A stretch of DNA of 64,000 nt, from contig WPIO01000065.1 of assembly GCA_009760855.2 (NCBI GenBank), positions 2,079,001-2,143,000 on the forward strand, in the 5' to 3' direction. Below the pieces are notes generated by a model. The model made no database searches, had not been told where the DNA came from, and saw only the letters and a list, made by a program, of their open reading frames with translations. This stretch comes from Cristatella mucedo. Taxonomy: Eukaryota > Bryozoa > Phylactolaemata > Cristatellidae. Shown one piece after another: positions 1 through 13,202 of this stretch (position 1 is the stretch's first letter; each line of letters opens with the position of its first letter). The position numbers were made by a program, and so were the translations under genes.

Positions 1-2084
1 TCTAAAGTTACATCCGCAGCCGATAGATTCGCTGATTTTCTGCAGGATTTAAGCATGAATTTCCCAGCGTGTACAAGGTGCTAGTATGTGTGACTGGTGG
101 AGCAAGCTAGATGAAAAAGCATTTTATTTTTCGAAAGGCTTATTAAGGAGCTCCATATTTTAAAATTATGAGCACACTTTTTTCAAGCTTGCACTGGAGA
201 TCTTTGCTCGCTTCTTTAATACATGATTTGAGTGAGCGTGGAGGTACTTCGGCACTCTGTCAGAGATTAGTTGTGTGAGTACGGCTGTTTTGAAAAAAAT
301 TGAGGATTGTTGCGAGAGATAGGTTTAACGAGAGAGGCTTGTCATTTTATTTTTGTAATGCATGCAGCATGTCTAGAGACAAACTTGTAAGGCAACTTGA
401 AGCCCGTTCGGCAATACCGTATCATTTGACTGGGGCAGTCTTGATCCAAGGCTACCACCACAAGGGACAGTAAGACAACTATATTTCAAGCTTCAGGTTT
501 AGCAAATTGCAGAACCACGGAAGCATGCGTCGTCAAATTTCAGTCATTCTCATGAGATTATATCAGAAGAATATAGAGAGCACAGAGCTTAATGCTGCCC
601 CACTTGTCTCAAATGGCTCACCACGTGCGTTTTTGCCTTGTGGTATTTTTAATGCTGAACTACTGTTTTCTCTGTACGAGCACTTCGTGGCTGAGAGAAG
701 ACGTTTCTTCAGCACAAGAATCGAAAAAATACTTTAATTTTCATTAGAAAAACTCTACGTTTTATTTTACTTTACGTTGATTGTCTTTTTATCCGTTCAG
801 TTATGACATGACGATGGATGTTATTTTAGAAAAACTCTACGTTTTATTTTACTTTACGTTGATTGTCTTTTTATCCGTTCAGTTATGACATGACGATGGA
901 TGTTATTTTAGCATTAGATTGTTTCTAGTTATAATACTACTGATTGTTTATTTCGCCTAGATTTTATTTTCTGAGCTTCGTGATGAAAATTAAAATGAAA
1001 ATGAGCTTCGTGATGAAAACTGGCAGATGATTTTTACGCAGATTATCGAAGCGCAAAAGTGCATAATAATTTTTCTATCTAAACCAATTTTCTCTCTTTC
1101 AAGCGCACAAGTAACGGCAAGCGTGCCAAATCGGTCCTCCGTAGCCGTATTACCTGCGGAAGTGCCCTAGAAACATGCAGTTCTGAGTAATTTTGTCTGC
1201 GTAGTTCCTTAAAATCTTTCTTGTGATGAAAATTTGAACTATTCCACACGCAATAGTACATACCTGCAAGCCGTTGCTGAATGGACACTGGTTGGAGCTC
1301 GGCTGCCGCTCTCTGTGCTTCAGCTAAACTGTGCCAATAGAGCTCCAAAGTGATCGGAAGACCTTAGAACGCTTGACCTTTGTCGCCGACATGAATACGA
1401 CGCATGAAACCAACGACTGTCTTTGGTGCGACCCCGAACGAAGCGCAGTTCATTGCTACCGTCACGTGAGTACTGCGGAGTTCTTGCAAGGAGCGACCCG
1501 GCGCTCAGGCTAGCCTGCAGATTCATAATGTTAACTCCTACGCATTGAGAACTTGTTGAATTCCCTGCGAGACCGTTGTCTGCGAGCTTCGGAAGTTGAT
1601 CTGTAATCTTTGCGATCCCTATGACAAACTTTGCGCAGCCATTCTGCAGCTTTTTTTCACCTCCAAATAACAGCGACTAAGTCGCCTTCTGGCTGGTGAG
1701 TCACTTTGCTACCGCACACCGACGCAATCCTGCACAATCTACAGGCGTATCGCCTCAAAGGCAACATGGCGACGAGTCACCGCAGCCCTGTTGTTCGAGC
1801 TTCTCCTGCATTGTCTGCCAGCAGACATCCATGTGGTTGTGTCGAGCAGTGACGGCACCTCATCCAGCATTAATGCACAGGCGGAATTTAAGATACTCTT
1901 GAGACAGCCAGCAGCCGCATGGAGCTGCCATGATGGGTGGATTTATTTAATGCCCCTGCACATACCATGATTTGGATTTACTCCAGATGGCTAGCTGGAG
2001 ACGTCTGCACGAAACGCAGCAGCGGCCGTAATACAAAAATACTAGCTTATTCAGCAGCCACTTTTGCATAGCGACAGATAACCC
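1..2084. other. No gene recognised; A/T-rich flank
   Basis: I see no conserved coding segment on either strand. Reading frames here are short, use non-ATG starts or overlap each other, and none has recognisable domain structure. The only clear structures are an 82-bp tandem duplication (745-908) and a shorter direct repeat of roughly 20 bp near 975-1018. Confidence 0.6.
745..908. repeat. 82-bp perfect tandem duplication
   Basis: Two adjacent copies of an 82-bp A/T-rich unit (745-826 and 827-908) appear identical by eye. The lack of divergence suggests a recent duplication or an assembly artefact. No gene is involved. Confidence 0.9.
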
Positions 2085-2215
2085 CTTGCAGAATGTCGCC
2101 GCCGCTTGCAGCGGCAACAAAGGATCGCCCACCGCAGGATTGGAACCCGCGACCTCGGAGCCGAGGTCCCGTGAAAAGTAACTGCCTTACCTCACATGCC
2201 TTCACGCCTCACCGA
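2085..2215 (-). repeat. tRNA-derived SINE remnant (B-box-like)
   Basis: Read on the minus strand, this stretch contains a segment close to a pol III B box (GGTTCCAATCC at about 2139-2149), next to a G/C-rich self-complementary stretch made of related ACCTCGG/CCGAGGT words. It resembles the tRNA-like head of a SINE. It is not a functional tRNA gene: no full cloverleaf or acceptor stem can be drawn. Confidence 0.4.
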
Positions 2216-2239
2216 CCCCACGATCTCGGGACCAAGGTC

Positions 2240-2672
2240 ATGGAAAGCAACCGCCTTGTCACGTATGCTATCGCGGCAATGCTGCTGCAGTTGCTACCTC
2301 GAGAAACCGCTGCTTCACCTTCGGCCTCTCAATCGAACACGAGCGAAATGGTTGCCTGCGGACTAACGTTCTGGCGCTTGGAAATAAACTCGGAAGCGAG
2401 AACGCCGGCGCGGCGGCTAGGCGAGCGGAATGTGTCTGGGCTGAACCCGCTCGAGGTCTATATCGAGGGCCGGCGCTCAAAGAAAGGCGTCTCGTCCAGA
2501 CGGCGGCGAGTGCTAGTGGGGCACTCGTTCAGCCTTCCAGGCTCTGCGATGCCAATCCATCTGCAAGTTCTCTTAAAACGGGAACCACGGCAGTGTAGTG
2601 CAGGCAGCGCCGCAGCTAATGGGACTGGAGATTGCAGCTTACTGTTCTCCGCGCACGATCCAGACGAGAGAG
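2240..2672 (+). other. Open frame with signal-peptide-like start; possible lost 5' exon of Ig copy A
   Basis: An ATG at 2240, with G at -3 and +4, opens a frame whose first 20 residues end in a hydrophobic run (AIAAMLLQLL). The frame stays open until it enters the CT microsatellite. It has cysteines and an N-glycosylation motif near its end, and a GTGAGC that could be a donor after about 2672. It lies upstream of Ig pseudogene A, which has no visible signal exon. I cannot align it convincingly to exons 1-2 of the intact gene, so the link is inference only and it may be a chance ORF. Confidence 0.2.
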
Positions 2673-2775
2673 TGAGCTTTATCGTAGGTGCGGCCTCGTT
2701 CATTGGCATCCTTCCACCGAATATGGCCGAGGGACGACTCAGCGCCCAGTCTCGACTGCGGGCCGCCAACGACTC

Positions 2776-2909
<134 letters not shown>

Positions 2910-3087
2910 GTGTGCGAGTGTGTGTGTATGTGCCGTTTTTTCTACCCTACTCAAACTAAGTCTAGGGCATCGGCGGAGTTGTTTCGCGGTTGCTCTCGGT
3001 AGCCGATACCGGTAGTACCTTCTCACGTGGCGTCAATTTTCTCGCCCTTCTCCGTCCGGTAGTCGTCGACCTGCAGTAATCTCTAAT

Positions 3088-3218
3088 GTAATCTCTATTT
3101 TAATCTCTATTTAGGTGCTTCACATATGCCAGGGGGCTCGAGCCCACGACCTCGGCCAGACCTTTGTCTGGGCGAGCACCTGAACCACTGGGTCAAACCA
3201 GAATGGCAAATCACATTC
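3088..3218 (-). repeat. tRNA-derived SINE (family S)
   Basis: On the minus strand this reads as a tRNA-like head (TGGTTTGACCCAGTGG, then a B-box-like GGGCTCGAGCCC), followed by a tail beginning GTGAAGCACCTAAATAGAGATT. The tail matches the 3' end of the CR1-like LINEs in this window, as expected for a SINE using that LINE's machinery. Related copies lie at 6345, 16735, 42775 and 53205. Confidence 0.7.
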
Positions 3219-3225
3219 TGTTTAT

Positions 3226-5710
3226 AAACTTTGAGACGGAATCAGAGAGGCAATCCACGACACCGATGAGCATCAATTTGCAAATTTTTTTGATTAGGGA
3301 TTAGTCAAGCATAATTGTGATCTAGATATAAAACGCTTACTGCATTCAGTGAAAACTGATAAGAAACCGCGCCTTCAATAGCAGTCACAGCACGGTTCCG
3401 TTATTGGTATACCCGAAGTTATTGAAGTTTAATATTGCATGCAGAGGCCTTTAACCTAATGATAACCTTGCATTTTTTTTATTTTTCTTTGATTTACTTA
3501 TCTGCATTTCATTCATTTTCATTCATTCATCAATCAATTTTGTGCTACGGTTCTGTTTTATTGCCACACAGGCAGGCAGCCATGTTTTTTGGATCGGAAA
3601 GAGGCAACACAGTTGGCAGTCCGCAGACAGTTCTCCCGTACCGAATATCAGCCCACTGTGGTGCGACAGGGGCATGCAGCCTATCACCAAACAACTGAAA
3701 TTATCGGACTGAACAGCTAGCCCATATTGAATCCTAAGTATCTGAGATGCCTAGGTGGCTCGTGGTCTTCTAACATGCCAGTGAGGTCCAATTTGAACGA
3801 CTTCAAACGTCGAACGAGTGAAGCATGGCGATCGACATATAACGATCGCACACTGAGTTAGTCAGACAGATAGATCAGTTAACAGAGATACACATGGACT
3901 GCAGGCAGCCACGGCTTGCTCGTAGAGCCAAACTTAGAACTCGACATTTATACCAGGCAAAGACTTAAGAATTACCAAGTCTACAGACCTGCAAGGGCAA
4001 GTTGCAAAATTTCCGAAGTCACAAAATAACATACACCAATACCATTGGATTAAGCATGCACAAAGACAGCAGCCTGTTTCTGAATACAGCAAGGGCCAGC
4101 TAAATTGAGCCAGGCTATTTTCGCACTCAATCAAGCTGATGACAGAGCAGAACCGGCGATTAAACAGGTCACAGCTCCTCCGTCTATTCCACTCGCTCTC
4201 ACACAATACTCTAAATTTGTTAGGCAGATGTCTACGTCCTTGATAAAATTTGGGCAATTCACTCACAAAACTAGGGTGCAGCGTTGTGTCTCAGGCGAAA
4301 AATAAGTACTTGACGTTATTGATAAACCCAATACTCATGCTTAGACTAATCACTGTCGGTGTAAGTAAAGATGGTACAATACGCCTTCTGCACACTGGAT
4401 GGCGTGAAAACAATTTGAACTATTTTTGGTACATAACTGAATTTAAATTTGTGCACTGTCTGAACAATTAGCTACTGGTATTTTTCAAGCACTCCACTAA
4501 TCTAGACTGCAGAGGGCAAATATTATCTTCCCATGCCAAATGCTACAGACATCAAGCTGAATACAATTGTAATAAAAATACATCGTACTCTGGAATAGCG
4601 CCCGAAGATAACTAAATCTTATTCTGAGCTCTTTGAACATGCTGTCGAGGAAGCGCGTCAATGAATTTTAATGGAAAACGCAGTGAGTAGCTGGCAGCTC
4701 CAGCTTCGAGTGCCAATGTCGTCAAGCCGGGAAATTTAGCGATATCAATTATGTCATTTTTGGGCTTTAGACGCATATACACTGGAGACGGCGGTGTCAC
4801 CGGAGCGTTTAAAGTTGCTTATAGGAGCAGCTTGAGGACATGAGTCCGCGTAGCCACTGGCATGACAGGAAGCATACCTAACATGGCGGGTGGCAAGACC
4901 TGGAATTCGAGGAGCTGCTTTATAAGGACTCCCTGCAGGTAGTGGAGAAGTGCTTTAGTTTAGCACTTGCCCCATTGGTGACAAGCTCAGATGCCAATGT
5001 TCGTAGTAATCTGTAAGCATTCCACAGTGCTGGCAGGAAGACCAGTAAGGGAAGACTTGGCAGAAATCAAGACATGAATGCCACAAATGCCTTGACTAAC
5101 ATGGGTGATGTATCCTTGCTAAGGCGCTCTGGAAGTTTTCATGCAGAATGAGCAAATGGCACAAGGGTATGCAAGTTGGCTCTACCTAAGCACTGGACTC
5201 TATCGGAGCACTAGCCGACAATGTTAAGGATAGCTAGGCTCCCGCGACGACGGAATACGGTATCGTGGTGACCACTGGCTTCCACGCTAGCAGCTCTCTG
5301 AGCGGTACAAAATAAAAAAAGGACGGCTACTTCCTGAGCAGAATAAGTGCAGTAGAGCTAATAAAAGTAAAGCGAATACTATTCGCTGTGCAACGTTTCA
5401 TCGGAAAGTTCGGTTCGCTTCGTTGATGAAAAAATGAAAAACACTAACTATGCATTTACTATTTCAAGAAGCTGCTCTTATATGAGTCGGTGGAGGTTGC
5501 AGATGAATTAATGTAAAAATGGCCCATTCCGTACGGTCATGCTTGTAAAGAGTTTACACGCATACCGAGCGAGAGTGCAGAGACTTTTGACGGCGTAAAT
5601 AAATTATAAAAATGTGTACCCTGTATAAGCCAAATTTTCTATACCGATTCATTGCTCGGTATAACTATTAATTCACATTTACATGGTTCGAGGCGAGCAC
5701 CTAAACCACT
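3226..5710. other. No gene recognised
   Basis: About 2.5 kb without convincing coding signal on either strand. The frames present (3435, 3934, 4612) have no recognisable motifs and no splice context. The part from about 4640 to 5250 could include very old LINE sequence, but I cannot align it by eye. Confidence 0.5.
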
Positions 5711-6345
5711 GTGCTACCAAAGAAAGCTATTATGCCACTGCAGCGGACTATGAATATGGCTGCAAGGCTGGTCTTCAAGTCCCAGCGGTTTGAGCACGTG
5801 TCACCTCTGCTGAAAGAGCTAGGATGGCTGCCGGTTGAGCAAAGGATACAGAGCAAAGTTCTTACGCTGACCTACAAGGCCCGCCACGGCCTGGCTCCTT
5901 CGTACCTAGCTGAACTGCTGCATCAGTTTCAGCCTGTTCGCACCCTCAGGTCCTGCGTGGACAATAAGTTAGCTGTCCCATTCCTCCGCTTAAAGACAGT
6001 TGGCGACAGAAGCTTTAGCTCTGCAGGTCCTAGACTGTGGAACTCGCTTCCACAATTCTTGCGCAACGACATCTACTCTCCAACTGCCGACTATGGCACA
6101 TCTTTTTCAGCGGTCCTGAGCTGCTACTTCCATGCTACTCACTACCTCAACTGCTCTCCTAACTCTGCTATGCTTCCCACTTTCTCTTTGTTGCGTGAGA
6201 CGAAGTCTGTTGGCTACCGAATGCGTACCGAAAGCCGCTTAGGCTGTGAGTGGGCTATACAAAACTCTCCTGTGTAACACCCACATGGTCTTTATGACTT
6301 TGTGGAGTTACTGACGGAGATACATTACATTACATTACGTTACAT
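5711..6345 (+). mobile_element. LINE family 2 (CR1/L2-like): reverse-transcriptase C-terminal fragment and 3' tail
   Basis: A 5'-truncated non-LTR retrotransposon. The open frame to 6277 encodes the region downstream of the RT catalytic core in CR1/L2-type elements, with the familiar motifs MAARLV, LGWLPVEQRI, LTYKARHGLAPSYLAELL, and SFSSAGPRLWNSLP. The element ends in a short TTACA-type tandem tail (about 6321-6343). No YADD box or endonuclease domain is present, so it is dead. Related fragments lie at about 18830, 20105, 26000, 34725, 38820 and 40450. A SINE follows immediately. Confidence 0.85.
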
Positions 6346-6500
6346 GTGCCGAAAGCCCAGATGGTTTGACCCCAGTGTCTAATGTGCTCACCCCGATCAA
6401 GGTCTGGACGAGGTCGCGGGCTCGAGCCCGGTGGCATATGCGACGCATCTGAATAGAGATTGAGTTCTCTTAGGGCCCTATACAAATGAATTATAGAAAA
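6345..6500 (+). repeat. tRNA-derived SINE (family S)
   Basis: A plus-strand copy: tRNA-like head with GGTTTGACCCCAGTG and B-box-like GGGCTCGAGCCC, then a tail with GAATAGAGATTGAGTTCTCT and GGGCCCTATACAAATG. That tail is the LINE 1 3'-end motif. It sits directly downstream of the LINE 2 tail. Confidence 0.7.
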
Positions 6501-6686
6501 TCTGCACTGCACACATGAATACGTGCAAGCAAATGCATTCTCACAATGTTGTGTCGACTACTAGTCTGTTCATCCGTCAACTCGTGGAAGTTACTTCTCT
6601 GCGTGTCGGTCAGTGTCCTCTCAGAAGACAAAGCAGATAACCTTTTAAGCATCCACCTTTGCTCTTATCTCCTCCCGTTTTGATAG

Positions 6687-9600
6687 ACCACGCTTGCCGT
6701 AATGGCGTTGAAGTCGTTGGTGTCGCTATCGCGGAGCGGTGACGATGACGACAGCGAGTGGATCAGCACATTGACGGTCGCCGGACTGACGTACCTCAAC
6801 TTGGGCCAGTACACGTGCGCGCGTGCTGAGCGCTCGTCACGGCACGTCACCGCCCATCCCCGGACCAAGGCCGCAGTGCAGCTCGGCGTCCGCGCGTTCG
6901 TGAGCGGTGAGGTGGCATGCGCATGCGCAGAGTCGGTGCCGCGGCGGCTGCTGCCAGCGCGCGGCTGTGCTGCTGAGCGAGACGGGCAGCAGACTTCGCC
7001 GCTCCGACCGCCAGGCTTGGGTGCCCGCACGAGGACTTCGCTAATTCGTGCTCGGTTTCAGGTCGGAACTACATTTTCCATGGAGAGCAGGTGAACGCCA
7101 ACGCGACGACGGCGCTGCTCGGCTTGGCGGGCCGGCGCCTGCAGCTGCCGTGCGCCGTCGCATCATCGCCGGACACGCGCATGCAACCGTATCGCGTCAG
7201 CCGCGGCGGAGGCTACTTCGATCGGCGCTCGCTGCTCGAGAGGACGGGCGGCGATCAAAGTGCCGCGGGCGGCGGCGGCGCTCAGGTCCTCAGAGGCGGA
7301 CTAAGCTATTAGCCCAAGCTCGGCTTCCTAATGGACGCCGCCGTGGCCGACCATTACGTCTGCGCGGGCGAGCACCGGTGGCGTGAAGCACGAGAAGCGC
7401 ATCTTGGTGAACGTCGTGAGCGGTTAGTGCGCCCGTCGGTGGCTGGGCGAGCGAGCGAGCGGTGCGGCGCGAGCCCGATAGTCGCCCTGGGCTCCTTCGC
7501 GGCGCGGGGCGACTAGCGGTGGCTGGGCGAGTCGCGGCGGACGGAGCAGCCGAGCATTGGCGCTAGCTGCGTCGTGCTCGCACGGGAGCGGAGCGCAATT
7601 CGACGCTCCGCATCTTGTGCGCCTGGTCTGCCGCTTCGACTGGATGCAGCAGGTGGCTCAACAGCTTGCCGCCGCCGCCGCAGAGTTGTTAACGCAACAT
7701 GTCGTCGTCGCAACGTGTCGTCGCCGGGCGACGACACGTTGCGACCTGCAAACGGGTCGGACCCACGCTCCTCCAGCGGGCACGCGGGGCTGAGGCATCA
7801 GCAGCAGCGCAATCGCCGTATGGCGCGATCGCTCGGCAACGGCAGTCGAGAGGAAAAAATGGGGGGGCGGGCAGATCGATACTCTGCCAATACTCAGCAA
7901 TGGCACAGCGGCGGCGCGTCGCGCGTTTAAGTCCTGCAGAAGGCAATACCTAATTATCTTTGTTCAAAATCGGATGACTGCCGGTTTCGTTAAAGGCTGC
8001 GAGGGGATTCACCGACTGCGGCTAAGTTGCTTTCATAAGCTACGCTGCACGGTAGTACTCTGCTCCTCCTGCCCGACACGATCGCCAGCACATCAGAGGG
8101 CCTGCCATCGCGGCGGCGGCAAGCCGTAGCGGGCGTCTCGCTGCGTAGCCGTCCGTTTCTCGACACCCTTTATCGAAGACGTAGTCAGTTGTAGCGCGAG
8201 GGGGCCGAAACACGGGTCCGATATGGCAGCTGAGGCCGCTCGAACAGTCGTGCGCGCTTCGACGTCGAACCGCCGCGTTACGACTGCACGCTCGCTCGCC
8301 AGCGCTCCGACGGCCGCCGGCGGGCGCGAGCCGTTTTTTCGCCGACGTCTGCTCGCGGCGGCTACTCATGTCTAGCACTTGAGACCGAGACAGATTTCGT
8401 GCGACTCGGAATTGTTAACCGGTTTGCTTCACCGGGCTAGCGCCGGAGCCGCACGGCTAGATTGCCCTCGCTGCGACGCTGCGCCTGTGCTGAGCTCGGC
8501 CGAAGGACGGCGGCGCAAATCTGCTCCACTCAAGCCCACCATCTTTGCTCGTGGAGCCCTGCATTACGTCAAGCGTAGACGAATTCTCGTACGACAGTGA
8601 CAGTGAAGCGAAGTTGCGCTGCGACACGCTAGTGCGCGACGATAGCACGGTGACCTTCACTTGGGCAATGCCGCCAGGCGACGAATCGCTGAGCGTGAGT
8701 ATCGATTTGGTGTCGCCGCCTCGTGCGCAAGATGCCAAACTGGAGTCACCGAGGTGCTTTGAACGATTGGTGCTCACGAGAGTGCACCATATATGCGGCT
8801 GATTGGAGACAGTCGCCAGTCGATGAAAGTGCGGACTATAATGAGCTCGAGGCTCGATATTCAGCCTCCGCTAGGTTACCAATCCTCGTCGACGTAGCGC
8901 CAGACGACACTTTCCGCCGCACTAGTCAGCACTCGACGTGCGCGTCAGCTGAGATTTCTGCGCGACTAAACGCCGCTCTTGGAAGCGCGTTGTGCAACTT
9001 CCGCGACGAGAACGAGCCAGGCGCGGCTAGGGCAGCGCTGGCGCTGGCGCGCCGATGCTGCTCACAAGCCGGAGCTGCGAGCACCGACGAATGGTGGCGA
9101 CGCCTGCATCTTGCAGCACGGCCAGCATCTCGTACGTGCAGCACCACTGCCAGGCGGCTGGCCGAGAGCAGCGGGAACCCGGCAGCGACGGCGAGCGCTC
9201 CTACCCTGACGTAGGCAGGTCCGTATCCGCAATATAGACTGGTAGTATGGAATGTGCAGTCTGCTCGGCAGCAGCGCAGTAGTAACACATGCGTTCAGCA
9301 GCGGTCGCGACGCACACCAATGGCTTAACGGCCTGCAGCTTAAGTCAGCTCAAATTCCGAGGCCAGCTTTAAAAACACAATTGTCCACCTGTCTATCTCG
9401 TGGCGTCAGCTTTTATGCAGTCTTGGCTCTAAACTATTGCCCGATCCGTTCCCCAGGCTACTGCCGTATTGCCTTTTCCATTCTGGAACCGAAAAATGAA
9501 TAAAAAAGCCTGTGGAATCACTTCACTGAGTCCTAGTAGATATAGTCGTAGTACGGTCACGGGAAGATGCCACTGTGCGATCTTGCCACGTGACGGAAAT

Positions 9601-10667
9601 GCGATGGCTTATTTAGGTCCTTGCTATTTCGCCGTGCTTAGGATGTCCGCATCGAAGTCACGCGTGACGGCACTCTCCTCCATACGCAGCAGCACTTGAA
9701 AAACGTGTCAGCTGAAACTTTACAGAAACAGTGCTAATACAAAAATGTCTGTCTGTCCACATTCCTCGGCGAAAACGATTGCCCATGCCCTTGTTATGCT
9801 TTCTGGTAGATTAGCTCTGAGAATATATATCATCGCTCGTATATTAATTTACGTATTGTGTGTGCTCATCTTATTGGCGAGCGACAGCTAGCGAATCAGA
9901 AGCATCTTTCTTTGCGTATATATATTTATGTGTATTTTCATTTACGCACATTTTAAAAATACGTGAGTTAATACAATCTGAGCCTGCTGGTATTCTTTTA
10001 AATCTGCCGATGTAAAACATCTCTGAAAAGTTCATGTAAGAGGGTAAAAGTTTATTATTAGCGACTTTTTGAAGGATTTTAAATTTATTTTAATGTTTCT
10101 CTGCTCTGCAAAGTTAAAAGCTCCTCAGTTGCATGTGAACAAAATGCCTTCGGACTTCATTAAAGAGTAATTTTGCAGTACTTTCCCGACTCATTGCCAT
10201 AAAATGAGAATTGACTTTGTTCTTAAAGGCATGTCGCAGAAAGTCCAGTTTTCAGAGGAAAATAATTTCAAACTGCAAAGCAAACAATTGTCATACAGTG
10301 CAGTCTTGTTTTTTCCACTCAGCAAGAGTGAAAGACAAGTTGAGCGACTAATTTTTAGAAATCGGCCGATGGAAGGCTCTACGTGCATTAAGGAGTGAAG
10401 CGCCCACTCTGCACTGGTGGTCTTACCGAATGTCCTTTCAAATGACATTTGGAGGAACAGGATCCGCGATTTTCTTCTTACAAGAGAGTGGCGTCGACTT
10501 TCTATGTCTACGCTCCGATGTCGCTCGGTACGGGCACCTATCAGTGCACGGTGTCCGATGCGGCAGGCCTCGGTCATCGGACGACATGGCAGCTGAACGG
10601 GCTCACATCCCTAACCGAAGCCGATGATCGCGGCCCAGCCGCCCAGCTGGCGGTCACGGTCACGTGA
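6687..10667 (+). pseudogene. Ig copy A: divergent VEGFR/PDGFR-like three-Ig gene, disrupted
   Basis: Exons collinear with the intact gene at 54456-56974 can be read. D1 second half is 6687-6906 (acceptor ...TTTTGATAG, donor GTGAGG, phases 0 and 1 as in the intact gene), with STLTV and GQYTCAR. D2 is 7062-7422 (acceptor CGGTTTCAG, donor GTTAGT), with GRRLQLPC and DHYVC. D3 first half runs from about 8545 to 8694 (donor GTGAGT), with KLRCDTLV and FTWAMPPG. D3 second half is 10485-10667 (GTGTYQC) and ends in TGA directly after the last Ig strand. Two lesions lie in D2: an in-frame TAG at 7310-7312, where the intact gene has the Asp of YDP, and a one-base insertion near 7380. I find no clear signal exon or first D1 half; a LINE and a SINE occupy the upstream space. 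The acceptor of the D3 first-half exon is unresolved. Protein similarity to the intact gene is low, so this is an old paralogue; most exon borders survive, so decay may be recent. Confidence 0.75.
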
Positions 10668-10828
10668 CCTGGCGGCGAGCGCCAAGGGCACGAGGAGGCA
10701 TGTGATGACGAGCAGTTTTGAGTTGCAGCGCCGAGCTAAAAATTTGAGCTAGCGTCGGACTTGCCCAGTCCGCGCGCAGCTTCAGTCGAGCTGGCATTCT
10801 AATGCCGCTTGCTGTGCTATATATAACG

Positions 10829-10954
10829 CACGGCCTCATGCTGGCCAGCTAGGGGCTGTCTAGGCTTAGCTCGGAAAATGAGAATCCTTTGCACGGCCTC
10901 ATGCTGGCCAGCTAGGGGCTGTCTAGGCTTAGCTCGGAAAATGAGAATCCTTTG
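10829..10954. repeat. 63-bp perfect tandem duplication
   Basis: Two adjacent 63-bp copies (10829-10891, 10892-10954) appear identical, about 160 bp beyond the end of Ig copy A. Confidence 0.9.
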
Positions 10955-12235
10955 CGTTGCGAACGAGCGCAACTTGTTATGCATGGGCTCTCGCAGTGCC
11001 CTTGGGCATCTGCTCTGCAGACATCGGAGAGGCGAACTTTGTTGCCGCCCGGTACTTGCCCATCGACGATCGCTAGCAGCACTCGACACTCGATAGTTCC
11101 CCTTGGCTTGACCACTAATTAGGGCATCTGAAAACAGCGAGCAAGCCGACAATGCCGTCGTGAACAAAAATAATTGCTTAACCAGCATTATTTATGCTAT
11201 AATGCTATTCAGAAGAAACTCCTATCAGTAGTATGGCGACGTGCTTAATGATTGTTGTATTAACGATTCTAAAACGCGACAAGGACCGGAAGCCTGAGTT
11301 ATGTGAGTTCGTTTCGCTCAGCTTTCCCCGCTCGGCATTTTATAGGTTGCAGTTCCTGCAGGCTCGGCGTGCATATCTGTGCGTAGTTTACAGTAGACTG
11401 CTAACCGAAGTTGCTACTAGCCAGCAGGCCACGTGTGCTCTGGTGCGATCCTGCTTGTACATATAAGTCAACCACGACCGAAAAGCTTTTTCTCGCTTGT
11501 CTGAGCACGATCCGATGGCCTTGCAATGGCAGCTGCTTACTGGCCTTTATTGCTGCAAGCAGCGGAGCACTGCGGTTGAGACTCGCTTCCTTAAAATAGT
11601 CCTTCACGCAAGGCAGAGGATTGGTTAGTGTTTTTTTTTTATCTTAAGAGCGCTCTATTGGGTTTTCCTCGTGAATTCTTCGCAATCCTCTCAACAAGGC
11701 TGCCTACCTAGCTAAATTCGTTTGCATCATTTTCGCTCTAGAGACAGTCGATAAGCGGTATAGCACCTGTGAAGAATAACAAAAAACGAACTTTATTTTT
11801 AGCAGGTGGGCATTACTCTCCACTGACGTTGCCGATGAGCCTGCCCAACGAGAAGTCAATCGAGGAGTGTGTATGAACTACTGATTAAGCCCTAAAAGAA
11901 GATTCACTGGCGAATTCCATGTTTACGCATCAGCTGCTTTCCAAAAGCAGGCGGAGCACCAAGTCCCAGCTGGTCAAGTTAATTCTGCCAGTTTCCCAAT
12001 TTGCTAACTCAGCTGTTCAGCAGGCGAAAGAGCTTTTATAGGTTTAATTTTAGTCTTTCTGTGACAGTGCACGCGGCCTTTTAATTTGAAAAATAAGAAG
12101 CAATCTCCCAGTTTTTCTCCTTCAGAAGATCACGAATGTACTGAAACTTACCTATTATAAAAATCACGAAGACCTAAGTGTAGATCTGACGTCAGGATAA
12201 AAAACTGAGTAGCTAAAACATAGCATTTTAAAAGA

Positions 12236-12324
<89 letters not shown>

Positions 12325-13202
12325 TGTGTGCACTAGCGGTTATACATTTTTCCAAACCCACTCCGACTATGGCCGCCTGGTTGGCTATAGCTGTAGGAAG
12401 TTTTAAAGTCCTCCCGGAGCGTCCAAACGAGTGAAAATGATGCCAAAGTAAACAAAACAGCCCAACACACAATTGATTAACACGACAACAGTGGCATGGG
12501 CAGTAAAAACCACCAAATCTGGTAGGATGAGGCCCCTTCTCGATTAGCGACCACATTCCGCTATTCGGGCTGTCGTGGACTCGACGAGTTTCGGGTTGAC
12601 GTCGGATGGCGTAGCATGCCAGACCGCTTGCAATTTTTTTCCAATATTCGGCCGGCGATCTTACGATAGTGTCTCGAGCTCTAAGCCGACGCTGAACCTC
12701 GTCACGCAGATATTTCCTAAGTTTGGGTTCGGCTCTGACTCAGCCACTGCAAGAGCGTGAAATGAGGAGACAGCTGTCGAGAAACTGCAGCACAACTATG
12801 GCAGTATGCTTCGAATCTCTGTCCTGTGGATATATTAAATTATTACCTCGCATTCTCACAATGTACCGGGCGCAGCAACGCTGGCCAGGATTCGCAGATC
12901 TTTATTCGCCCTGCCCTTAATGTGGCGAAGGGACTTGCATCGTCTGCTGCGAAACCTTCCCACACTGTCACTAATCTGGACCCGAATTTCAAAGTATGTT
13001 GCAAGTAGACATCATCAAATGCTTCGTCGCTCCTGCGTCAAACGTAGGATCGGCGTTTGCAGCTGCCAGACTTACTTTCGACTAGAGAATACCCGCGTCC
13101 AAACTTCCCTAGTCTAATGTCTATGCTGCCACTCCAATGGACGGCTTGCGTCTTTGTGGCTTCTGAGGCCATCAGTTGCGGAGGTTTCTTTACCACCCTT
13201 GC
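10955..13202. other. No gene recognised between copy A and the left arm
   Basis: Apart from the TG microsatellite at 12236-12328, I see no conserved coding segment or mobile element in this 2.2 kb. The frames near 11233 and 12164 have no domain features, and the latter is mostly repeat. Confidence 0.55.
12236..12328. repeat. (TA)n(TG)n microsatellite
   Basis: A short TA run followed by about 80 bp of TG. It lies outside the inverted arms. Thr-His and Val-Cys reading frames across it are artefacts. Confidence 0.97.

Noticed and set aside
2085-2215. Functional tRNA gene
   Set aside because: There is a B-box-like word but no cloverleaf, anticodon arm or acceptor stem; a SINE head explains it better. 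No true tRNA or rRNA gene was found anywhere in the window.
12148-12556. His/Thr-repeat frames on the minus strand
   Set aside because: Direct product of the TG microsatellite; no flanking coding signal.
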